DNA of 10,656 bases from Pseudonocardiaceae bacterium (lineage in GTDB: Bacteria > Actinomycetota > Actinomycetes > Mycobacteriales > Pseudonocardiaceae): NCBI GenBank assembly GCA_025937115.1, contig JAICSB010000072.1, positions 1 through 10,656 on the forward strand, in the 5' to 3' direction. Below, in pieces: positions 5,322-10,656 of the stretch. Under the pieces are notes generated by a model. It was not told the origin of the DNA. It did no database searches and was given only the letters and a program-made list of their open reading frames with translations. How positions within the stretch are numbered: position 1 is the first letter of the stretch; each line of letters begins with the position of its first letter. A program made the translations under genes and the position numbers.

Positions 5322-5561
5322 ATGTCGCAGTCGGTGCGCAACGGCATGTCGGCCGCGGATCTGGCCGGAGTGACGTGGCGGAAGAGCCGGCACAGCGGTC
5401 AACTCGGCAACTGCGTAGAGGCTACTGCGCTGGATAGCGGCGACGTGGCGGTGCGCAACTCCCGCCACCCAAGTGGTCCAGCGTTGATCTTCACCCGCGA
5501 CGAGATGGCTGCCTTCCTAGCTGGCGCCAAAGATGGTGAGCTCGACGATCTTGCCTGCTGA
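5322..5561 (+). CDS. DUF397 domain protein
   Basis: A 79-residue single-domain protein with the full DUF397 pattern: TWRKSRHSG (18-26), GNCVEATAL (29-37), VAVRNSRHPSGPAL (42-55), FTRDEMAAFLAGAKDGELD (57-75). Most members read VRDSKDP where this has VRNSRHP, and often a Trp where this has Met62. The protein is soluble and small, and the domain's molecular action is not settled. In Streptomyces such proteins are partners of XRE-DUF5753 regulators in whiJ- and abaA-type loci. The ATG at 5322 follows GAGGGAGGG by seven bases. The frame stays open upstream to about 5208, but that part covers the promoter and palindromes and has no domain similarity. The likely partner regulator is encoded at 3325-4218, separated by the methyltransferase gene. 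Control appears elaborate: a strong promoter with three palindromes and an inverted repeat over the ribosome site. Confidence 0.94.
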   Translation: MSQSVRNGMSAADLAGVTWRKSRHSGQLGNCVEATALDSGDVAVRNSRHPSGPALIFTRDEMAAFLAGAKDGELDDLAC

Positions 5562-5634
5562 GCCAGCGTTGAGAGGCTGTGATGTTGCACTGGAGACGGC
5601 CGCGTCCTCCTTACCGCACATCGAGGGTGGCGCG

Positions 5635-6417
5635 GTGAGTTATGCCAACCGGCGGGGGGAGTCGGGTGCCGGTGCGGCGGTTATGGCGGACCAGTCAGTG
5701 ATGCTGGTCCGCTACCGGGCTGGGCTGACCAGCCAGACCGCCCGCACCGTGCACCTGGTTTCGCTGCGGGACAGATGCGTGGCGGGTGTCGTCGACACGT
5801 TGTGCGGCTCGCTGATGAGTCTTGACTCGGTTGAGGTCGTCTCCCCCGGTGCAGGCATGCCCTGTAGCGCGTGCGTCATCCACCACGTGAGCACGATGGC
5901 TCCGGCGGCGGTGCGGCAGCCGTCCCCCGCGGACAGTCCGGACGGACCCGAAAGCGGAGGCGCTGATCAGGTGGACAGGGCGACTTACGAGGCGTGGGGC
6001 TGGCCGGTCACCCAGCGCTGTGATCAGATACGACTGAGTCTGGAGTGCGAGGCGTCGGCCATCGCGATCCCGATCTCACTCAGCGCAGAACTAACTCAGA
6101 TTCTCACCGCGCGCCGTTGCGCCCCGGCGGTGCTGACCCATCCTGACTCTCCTGAGCACCACATCGTGCTCGTAGGGGAGAGGTATGGGGGCATGCTGCC
6201 GTGGCCGCCCAGCGTGCATGAGGTCACCGGCGCGCTGACGCTGCCGCCCACCATGACCTCACGGGGGCCGATCACCTGGATACAGCCGCCGTGCCAGGAC
6301 TCGTTGCGGTTGTCCCGAGAAATCGACGTGTTCGGAGCCTTACGCACCGCACTCACGGCCGCAGGCACCCTCGGTTCAGCGGATGGCGAAGGCCAGCGCC
6401 CCACCAATGCAGGCTAG
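5635..6417 (+). CDS. Conserved hypothetical protein, unknown function, actinobacterial type
   Basis: About 260 residues from the GTG at 5635, chosen because GAGGG (5623-5627) lies seven bases upstream. A later ATG at 5701 begins MLVRYRAGLTSQTARTVHLV and may be the family's usual start; an earlier ATG at 5533 overlaps the DUF397 gene and is less likely. Two parts are visible. The N-terminal part has TLCGSLM (55-61) and GMPCSAC (74-80), whose CxxC could bind metal. A Pro/Ser/Asp-rich linker leads to a second part beginning YEAWGWPVT (118-126), with IPISLSAELTQILTARRCAP (145-164), HHIVLVGERYG (175-185), LPWPPSVHEVTGAL (188-201), TSRGPITWIQPP (208-219) and SREIDVFGALRTAL (227-240). I recall similar unannotated proteins in Pseudonocardiales but cannot name a family. 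No membrane helix is seen. The 3' end overlaps the convergent mnhD gene by 42 bp with no terminator. Confidence 0.75.
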   Translation: MSYANRRGESGAGAAVMADQSVMLVRYRAGLTSQTARTVHLVSLRDRCVAGVVDTLCGSLMSLDSVEVVSPGAGMPCSACVIHHVSTMAPAAVRQPSPADSPDGPESGGADQVDRATYEAWGWPVTQRCDQIRLSLECEASAIAIPISLSAELTQILTARRCAPAVLTHPDSPEHHIVLVGERYGGMLPWPPSVHEVTGALTLPPTMTSRGPITWIQPPCQDSLRLSREIDVFGALRTALTAAGTLGSADGEGQRPTNAG

Positions 6418-8211
6418 CCCCACCACCATCCAGGTCACGTAGTCGTTGACCACCCCGCTCTGGAACCGACGGATCGGTCCCACCAGCCCGGTTCCGGGCT
6501 CGAAGCCCCGGCGCAGAACGGGCAGGCGTCGCCAGTAGAGGGCCATCAACGCTAGTACGAGACTGGCGACGGCAGTACCGACTCCGGTGACCACGTCGGT
6601 GGTAGTGACGCTGGTGTCCTCTGGGCCCAGCAGAGCCGTCGGGTGGGCGATGTGGGCACCGGCGAGGACGGTGGCGTTGTAGGCCGCCTGGTCCTGGAAC
6701 CGCACAGCGCCATCCTGGACCAGGTCGCCCAGCTGCGGGAGCAGCCCGACGGTGAGCGCGAGCGCCACCAGCGCGATCGGTGGAACGATCATGGACAGTG
6801 GGGTGCGGCTCTTGGCTTCGTCGGTCTCCGAAGTCTCCTCGGAGGCTTCCTCGGCCATCTGGGGATCCTCCGAGGGAGCGTCGCCAAGCCCGTAGAAGAC
6901 ACCACCGGCGACCCGGAGCACGGCTGCGCCCACCAGGACCGAGGTGGTCATGATCACCGCGGTGATCCAGGGCAGCTCGCGGGCGTCGCCGCTCTGCCCG
7001 ATCCAGCCCGCCCCCAGGTACAGCGCGAACGGGGGAAGGTCGGCCAGCGCCAGCGCGGCAAGGACGAACACCACGCCGGTGACCGGTAGCCGCCGGCCCC
7101 GGCCGTGCAGGAAGGTCTCGTTGACCGACCCCAGCCGGTGCAAGACGATGCCCACGCACAAGAACAGCGCAGCCTTGACCAGCCCATGGCCGATGACGTA
7201 GACGGCCGCGCCGGCCAGTCCGAGTGGGGTGAGCAGTGCGATCCCGATCAAGAACAGGCCGGCGTGGTTGATGGTGGAGAAGGCCAGCAGGCGCTTGAGG
7301 TGGCGCTGACGGAAGCAAAACAGCGCACCGACGATGGCCGTGATAGTGCCCAACGCCAGCAGCACGGCGGTGATGGCGCCGGGGTGGCCGAGGCCGGCGC
7401 CGAACATCGACCAGTAGACCCGGGCGATGCCGTAGAGACCGAGCTCGACCATCACCCCGGAGAACAGCACGCAGACCGGGGTGGGGGCGACGGCGTGGGC
7501 GTCGGCGAGCCAGAAGTGGAACGGCACGATGGAGGCTTTGGTGAGCAGGCCCATCAAGATGAGCACGAATGCCACCACCACCAGGCCGTCCGGACGGTGA
7601 CCGGTGATGGCCTGACCGATCTGGGCCATATTCAGCGCGCCGGTGCGGCCGTAGATCAGGCCGATACCGGACAGTGAGAAATAGGCGCCCACGCTGTTGG
7701 TGATGGCGAAGTTGAGCGCTCCCTGGATGGGGCCGCGCTCTTCGGGGCGGTAGGCGGTCAAGGCATAGGCCGCCACCCCCATGAGCTCAAAGAACACGAA
7801 CAGGTTGAACACGTCCCCGGTCAGGCAGAAGCCGACCATTCCGGCCAGGAAGACCAGCATCAAGGCGTGGTAGTACGTGGAAACCCGCTCGAAGTACCGC
7901 CAGGAGAACACCAGCGCCGCGGTGACCAGCGTGGCGGTCAGCGCGGCCAGGCCCGAGTTGAGCTGGTCGACGGCGAAGTCGATGCCCAGCGCCACCCCGT
8001 GCGACGGGGTGAAACCGGCGAACCAGTACACCCGCTGGCCGTCGACAGTGCTGAGCATGATCGTGACAAGCAGGCCAGTGACGGCGGCGGCGGTGAGGAT
8101 GGCCACCGCGTCGAGGACGCGTCGCCGGTTGCCGAACAGTGGGTTCAACGCGGAGATGCCGGCGGCTCCCAGCAGCGGGACGGCCACGGCCAGCGGCAGC
8201 AGGGAGTCCAC
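6376..8211 (-). CDS. mnhD: Na+/H+ antiporter subunit D (MnhD/MrpD; complex I ND4/ND5-like)
   Basis: A 611-residue multi-helix membrane protein, the only large antiporter-like subunit in the window. Complex I/Mrp landmarks are present: FNLFVFFELMGVAAYALTAY (135-154) with the helix-5 Glu142; LLTKASIVPFHFWLADAH (222-239) with Lys225; KRLLAFSTINHAG (306-318); VIGHGLVKAALFL (339-351) with Lys346. The late PP motif reads LPPFALYLGAGW (392-403); family members usually have PP-F-x-G-F-x-x-K or PPFGTxxGK, so the expected Lys is Ala401 here. A very acidic loop occupies about 446-470, and the C-terminus is extended with further hydrophobic helices. Start: GTG at 8211 has AGGG six bases upstream and is two bases past the mnhC stop; a TTG at 8217 that overlaps that stop is possible (+2 residues). 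Last gene of the operon, it meets a plus-strand gene tail to tail. The family couples proton flow to sodium movement. Confidence 0.95.
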   Translation of the reverse strand: MDSLLPLAVAVPLLGAAGISALNPLFGNRRRVLDAVAILTAAAVTGLLVTIMLSTVDGQRVYWFAGFTPSHGVALGIDFAVDQLNSGLAALTATLVTAALVFSWRYFERVSTYYHALMLVFLAGMVGFCLTGDVFNLFVFFELMGVAAYALTAYRPEERGPIQGALNFAITNSVGAYFSLSGIGLIYGRTGALNMAQIGQAITGHRPDGLVVVAFVLILMGLLTKASIVPFHFWLADAHAVAPTPVCVLFSGVMVELGLYGIARVYWSMFGAGLGHPGAITAVLLALGTITAIVGALFCFRQRHLKRLLAFSTINHAGLFLIGIALLTPLGLAGAAVYVIGHGLVKAALFLCVGIVLHRLGSVNETFLHGRGRRLPVTGVVFVLAALALADLPPFALYLGAGWIGQSGDARELPWITAVIMTTSVLVGAAVLRVAGGVFYGLGDAPSEDPQMAEEASEETSETDEAKSRTPLSMIVPPIALVALALTVGLLPQLGDLVQDGAVRFQDQAAYNATVLAGAHIAHPTALLGPEDTSVTTTDVVTGVGTAVASLVLALMALYWRRLPVLRRGFEPGTGLVGPIRRFQSGVVNDYVTWMVVGLACIGGALAFAIR

Positions 8212-8213
8212 GG

Positions 8214-8558
8214 TCAACCCTGGAGCTGCCGGAGCTCTTCGGGATCGAGCGTCCCGAATCGCTTGTGGGCTTGCACCGCGAAGGCCAGCAGCAGCGCAGT
8301 CACGGCGGCTTCGACTACCACATCGGTCAGGGCGAGAGCCTGCACCACCGGATCCACGGCCGGGGTGTTCGGCGGGATGTCATAGAAGTAGGGCGCCGCC
8401 GCGCCGGTCTTGTAGCCGACGCCGAGCAGCAGGATGTAGGTGGAGGACTGCACCACGATCAAGCAGACGATCTGGTGCACCAGGTGACGGCTGGTGATGA
8501 TGCCGTAGAGCCCGACGGCCAACACCCAGGCCACCACGATGAAGGGAAAAATGCTCAC
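8214..8558 (-). CDS. mnhC: Na+/H+ antiporter subunit C (MnhC/MrpC; NuoK-like)
   Basis: A 114-residue NuoK-type protein with three membrane helices (about 4-21, 28-47, 72-96). The family motif before and in helix 3 is DPVVQALALTDVVVEAAVTA (69-88), where MrpC proteins usually read DPLPQALxLTAIVI. Asp79 and Glu83 are thus acidic residues inside a helix that is normally uncharged in MrpC, while Glu at about this place is a feature of NuoK of complex I. HQIVCLIVVQSSTYILLLG (28-46) forms helix 2. The C-terminus is a short hydrophilic tail (FGTLDPEELRQLQG). The start is GTG at 8558, directly after the stop of the preceding gene, with AAGGGG about eight bases upstream. In the complex this subunit bridges the large antiporter subunit and the MnhB/G group. 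Confidence 0.95.
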   Translation of the reverse strand: MSIFPFIVVAWVLAVGLYGIITSRHLVHQIVCLIVVQSSTYILLLGVGYKTGAAAPYFYDIPPNTPAVDPVVQALALTDVVVEAAVTALLLAFAVQAHKRFGTLDPEELRQLQG

Positions 8559-9320
8559 CTACCGGTCCCCTTCCCGGACGATGAGAGTCTGCTCGAGTAG
8601 CTCGCCGATGATGAGGATGAAGGCTGCGCACACTTCGATGCCGACGAAGAAGCTGATCAGCGCGATCGTTCCGGCAGAGTTCACCGCTCCCGGCGTGCTA
8701 CCCAGCGGCAGGATGTTGGTCAGGTAGGCGGCACCCGACGCGAGAGCGGCGATTCCGACAGCGGCGAAGCTGCCGGCTCCGATCGCCTCGATGGCATCGG
8801 TGAGCGCAACGGGGCTCAGCCGCTTGAAGACGATGAACTGGCCTGCCAGGTACACCAGGACGAAGGCGGTGGCCAACACGATGCCGCCTTGGAACCCACC
8901 CGACGGGCTGGTCTGGGCGTGCGAGGCCAGATACCAACCGACCACGACGGTAGGGCCAATGAAAGCCAGCGTCACCACTGCGACGGCGTCACTGGTGGCC
9001 GGCACATCCCGGTTCCTGGCCTCGTCCACCGCGGAGGTGTCCCGCTCCTGGCGCAGGTGACGCAGCACGGTCGCCACCCCGGTGGCGGCGATGAACAGGA
9101 TGAACTCCTCACCCAACGTGTCAAAGGCCCGGTATTCGAAGTTCACCGCCGACACCACGCCGGTGGCATGAGTCTGCGGTACGGCGATGGCGTTGATGAT
9201 GTCGCCATAAGGCCCCGGGTAGTGGCCGAACCCGGGCAGCCCGATCAGCCCCCACAGGTAGAAGGCGAGGAATCCGCCCCCTGCCACGAGGAAGACCCAA
9301 CGGCGCTGGCGCGGCGTCAT
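8559..9320 (-). CDS. mnhB: Fused MbhE-like (MrpA C-terminal) and MnhB subunit of Mrp antiporter
   Basis: A 253-residue membrane protein that joins two subunits. Residues 1-90 match the MbhE or extreme C-terminal part of MrpA: one helix (8-27), then NAIAVPQTHATGVVSAVNFE (43-62) and YRAFDTLGEEFILFIAATGV (63-82). Residues 110-246 are the MnhB domain (PF04039 type), with ASHAQTSPSGGFQGGIVLAT (132-151), FVLVYLAGQFIVFKR (153-167) and FFVGIEVCAAFILIIGELLE (224-243). In between is a charged linker (88-108). Typical MnhB alone is about 140 residues, so the extra 110 at the N-terminus are the fused part. The ATG at 9320 overlaps the preceding stop by four bases (ATGA). Longer in-frame upstream sequence exists but lies inside the previous gene and is not membrane-like. 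The downstream mnhC starts immediately after this gene's stop. Confidence 0.92.
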   Translation of the reverse strand: MTPRQRRWVFLVAGGGFLAFYLWGLIGLPGFGHYPGPYGDIINAIAVPQTHATGVVSAVNFEYRAFDTLGEEFILFIAATGVATVLRHLRQERDTSAVDEARNRDVPATSDAVAVVTLAFIGPTVVVGWYLASHAQTSPSGGFQGGIVLATAFVLVYLAGQFIVFKRLSPVALTDAIEAIGAGSFAAVGIAALASGAAYLTNILPLGSTPGAVNSAGTIALISFFVGIEVCAAFILIIGELLEQTLIVREGDR

Positions 9321-9559
9321 TCCTCTTGCTTCCTGACCTTGGCCAGCGTCAGGAGCAGCAGCAGCGGTAGCGCCACCGCGCCCACCGTCAGCTCGGACAG
9401 CGTCACATCCGGAGCCTGGAACGCCATGAACAACACGGCCAGCAGCAGCCCGTAGATACTGACCGACACCACCTGACGGACCGGGTCGCGGGTGAGCACC
9501 ACGGCCGTCGCTCCGCCGGCCACCAGCACCAGGATGGTCACCTGCAGCGCACTCGTCAT
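9317..9559 (-). CDS. MbhD-like subunit (DUF4040; equivalent to part of MrpA C-terminus)
   Basis: An 80-residue protein with three short hydrophobic helices (about 5-22, 28-47, 54-74). It has the family's central motif FMAFQAPDVTLSELTVGAVA (44-63): Mrp and Mbh proteins carry APDVALTEaaVG here, a piece that in standard MrpA proteins is part of the C-terminal region. In this operon it is a separate gene, as in mbh hydrogenase and related operons. Start ATG at 9559 overlaps the mnhG stop by four bases (ATGA), and its own stop overlaps the next ATG in the same way, so translation is probably coupled along the operon. The protein would sit in the membrane arm next to MnhB and MnhG. Confidence 0.9.
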   Translation of the reverse strand: MTSALQVTILVLVAGGATAVVLTRDPVRQVVSVSIYGLLLAVLFMAFQAPDVTLSELTVGAVALPLLLLLTLAKVRKQEE

Positions 9560-9882
9560 GGTGTTTCCCCGGTTGGTGCGCCACCGTCGCTTTTCAGGCG
9601 CCAGTCCCCGGTTTCCCGGATGCGGGCCGCGCGGATGGTGGCATGGGTCAGCAACGGCCCGGCAACGACGAGGAACAACAGCGCCAGCCAGGTTTCGACG
9701 GTGTTCTCGGAATAGCCCTGTTGCACCAGGACGGCCACGGCCACCAAGGCGGGGGCGATGAGACTGATCGGGGTCACGAAATGAAGCTTCTGGTAGACGT
9801 CACGCATCACCAGCACCCCTAGCGACGAAGCCAACACAACGGCCACGGCCAGCCCAAGCAGAACATCAGCGACCACGGTCAT
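9556..9882 (-). CDS. mnhG: Na+/H+ antiporter subunit G (MnhG/MrpG)
   Basis: A 108-residue protein with three membrane helices and a hydrophilic C-terminus. The MrpG signature GVLVMRDVYQKLHFVTPIS is at 22-40, where relatives read GvxRxPDxyxRLHaxs. A second helix pair includes LIAPALVAVAVLVQQG (41-56) and WLALLFLVVAGPLLTHATIR (65-84), the latter with the Pro and His common in the family. The ATG at 9882 overlaps the mnhF stop by four bases and has GGAG eight bases upstream; a TTG six bases earlier is possible but less likely. The tail (ETGDWRLKSDGGAPTGETP) is soluble. Part of the Mrp membrane complex. Confidence 0.94.
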   Translation of the reverse strand: MTVVADVLLGLAVAVVLASSLGVLVMRDVYQKLHFVTPISLIAPALVAVAVLVQQGYSENTVETWLALLFLVVAGPLLTHATIRAARIRETGDWRLKSDGGAPTGETP

Positions 9883-10130
9883 ATCCAACGCTCCAAAGAC
9901 CGCACGAAAACCAGCCCGCTGCCCAGCACAAGCACGGCCAGTAATACGGGTAGCTCGAACTCCGCGGAACGCCCGAAGCCCTGCGGTAAGAGCACCAGAA
10001 CCATGACGATGATGGAGCTGATGGCCTCATAGGCAACCACGGCTTCCATTACCGTTCCCCGCCACGCGACGATCCCCAACGGGATCACCCCCAGCAGCAT
10101 GCCGATGGCGGCGGCCACGAAGCTGTTCAT
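9879..10130 (-). CDS. mnhF: Na+/H+ antiporter subunit F (MnhF/MrpF)
   Basis: An 83-residue protein with three membrane helices (about 5-22, 32-48, 58-76). The region GTVMEAVVAYEAISSIIVMV (25-44) corresponds to the MrpF motif that in other members reads DRVVALD, with acidic Glu29 and Glu35 present. The C-terminal helix FELPVLLAVLVLGSGLVFVR (58-77) is typical of the family. ATG at 10130 overlaps the mnhE stop by four bases. The small size and order E-F-G are standard for Mrp operons. Confidence 0.92.
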   Translation of the reverse strand: MNSFVAAAIGMLLGVIPLGIVAWRGTVMEAVVAYEAISSIIVMVLVLLPQGFGRSAEFELPVLLAVLVLGSGLVFVRSLERWI

Positions 10131-10656
10131 CGAGCTGCTCGTCGCGACGGCAACACCAGGTGGTGGACCACCATGACGTCACGCTCCCGGTCCATCCCGA
10201 GCGCCACAGTGTTGGGCGCCACCGAGGTGCCTCCCACCAGCAGTACCCGCCGGCTGACCCCCTCTGGTGACTCATCACCCCACGCCTTGGGCACCTCCAG
10301 GAATCCGCTGGCCGGCTGCTCCCCACGGATCAGCAGTCGCCCCAAGGCCGCGAACACAATGACGGTGTCGCGTATCACCTGACCGGGCAGACCCAACAGC
10401 GGGATCAACCATCTGATCCGGACGCGGAAATGCGTACCGGTCTGATGCCCGACCAGCTCAGCCGCCACTGCCCCGGCCGCGGCGACCCCAGCCCCCACCA
10501 ACAATTCGGCGATATCGAGTGACCAGTCCAGAACTATCCACAACGCCATGAGAAAGACCCACCACGCCAGCCATGAGCCGACTCGGACGGCCAACGCCCG
10601 TTCCTGCTCCCGCCGCCGAGGAGTGCCCGCCCCGGCAAGCGGCCCGCTTACCGGAG
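10127..10656 (-). CDS. mnhE: Na+/H+ antiporter subunit E (MnhE/MrpE), 5' end uncertain, possibly outside window
   Basis: The frame is open to the right edge of the window, so the true start may lie outside. An internal TTG at 10594, with AGGA seven bases upstream, would give 155 residues and start just before the first helix. The upstream residues include a basic run (RRREQERA), which is usual ahead of helix 1. Counting from the TTG, helices lie at about 6-24, 31-47 and 60-68. The soluble C-terminal domain carries LVGGTSVAPNTVALGMDRER (119-138), corresponding to the conserved S-x-TPGT-x-x-x-D segment of MrpE, followed by VMVVHHLVLP (140-149), which fits the usual vH-x-l end. The stop overlaps the mnhF start by four bases. 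MrpE is needed for assembly and full activity of the complex. First visible gene of the operon; its promoter is not in the window. Confidence 0.88.
   Translation of the reverse strand, partial: PVSGPLAGAGTPRRREQERALAVRVGSWLAWWVFLMALWIVLDWSLDIAELLVGAGVAAAGAVAAELVGHQTGTHFRVRIRWLIPLLGLPGQVIRDTVIVFAALGRLLIRGEQPASGFLEVPKAWGDESPEGVSRRVLLVGGTSVAPNTVALGMDRERDVMVVHHLVLPSRRAAR

Noticed and set aside
6353..7318. 321-codon minus-strand frame overlapping mnhD
   Set aside because: Arg/Pro/Gly-rich low-complexity translation in another frame of mnhD; no domain visible.
7105..7677. 190-codon plus-strand frame rich in Asp, Gln, Glu and His
   Set aside because: Antisense to membrane helices of mnhD; such composition arises from reading hydrophobic codons on the other strand.
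7867..8497. Two overlapping plus-strand open frames of more than 170 codons
   Set aside because: Antisense to mnhD and mnhC, which have family motifs in the right frame. No ribosome site or recognisable domain.
9321..9584. Upstream extension of the MbhE-MnhB fusion gene
   Set aside because: Would read through the DUF4040 gene in another frame; the translation is Gly/Ala/Arg-rich and not membrane-like. The ATGA overlap at 9320 fits coupling.

Overview
This is high-GC actinobacterial DNA. An XRE/DUF5753 regulator, a DUF397 protein, a PF04672-type methyltransferase and short 'conserved actinobacterial' hypotheticals occur together, starts are often GTG or TTG, and promoters fit actinobacterial consensus forms. 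The mix looks most like Pseudonocardiales (Saccharopolyspora, Amycolatopsis or Pseudonocardia relatives). That placement is inference from family content, not from a marker gene.

Layout. (1) Positions 1-864, minus strand: the N-terminal 288 residues of a DHA2-type MFS exporter, running off the left edge. (2) 1065-1532: a universal stress protein, followed by a short stretch with five DnaA-box-like 9-mers, then a small, probably leaderless hypothetical gene (1669-1935). (3) 2025-2574: a two-gene unit, a helical membrane-anchored protein and a CsbD protein, behind a sigma-B/sigma-F-like promoter and closed by a perfect 14-bp GC hairpin. (4) 2708-3226: a DUF2127 membrane protein. (5) 3325-5561: a regulatory module made of the XRE-DUF5753 regulator, a convergent SAM methyltransferase and a DUF397 protein. 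The control region between the last two holds two divergent promoters, three TGCA-NN-TGCA palindromes and an inverted repeat over the DUF397 ribosome-binding site. (6) 5635-6417: a conserved-looking protein of unknown function whose 3' end overlaps the next operon. (7) 6376-10656, minus strand: a tightly overlapped Mrp/Mnh-type cation/proton antiporter operon in the order mnhE, mnhF, mnhG, mbhD-like, a mbhE-mnhB fusion, mnhC, mnhD.

How the parts may work together. The left half looks like a general stress island: a Usp protein, CsbD, and membrane proteins, one unit with a stress-sigma promoter. The middle is a developmental or regulatory XRE/DUF397 locus of the WhiJ/AbaA kind known from Streptomyces. 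The right end is an ion-homeostasis complex. It keeps the subunit order of the membrane arm of Mbh hydrogenases and has no MrpA N-terminal antiporter domain in the window. Two proton-path positions in it look unusual: no lysine in the late PP-motif helix of MnhD, and acidic residues in the third helix of MnhC.

No rRNA, tRNA, CRISPR array or insertion sequence was seen. The most notable candidates are the triple-palindrome promoter of the DUF397 gene, the Mbh-order antiporter without MrpA, the DnaA-box-like cluster and the stress-sigma promoter.
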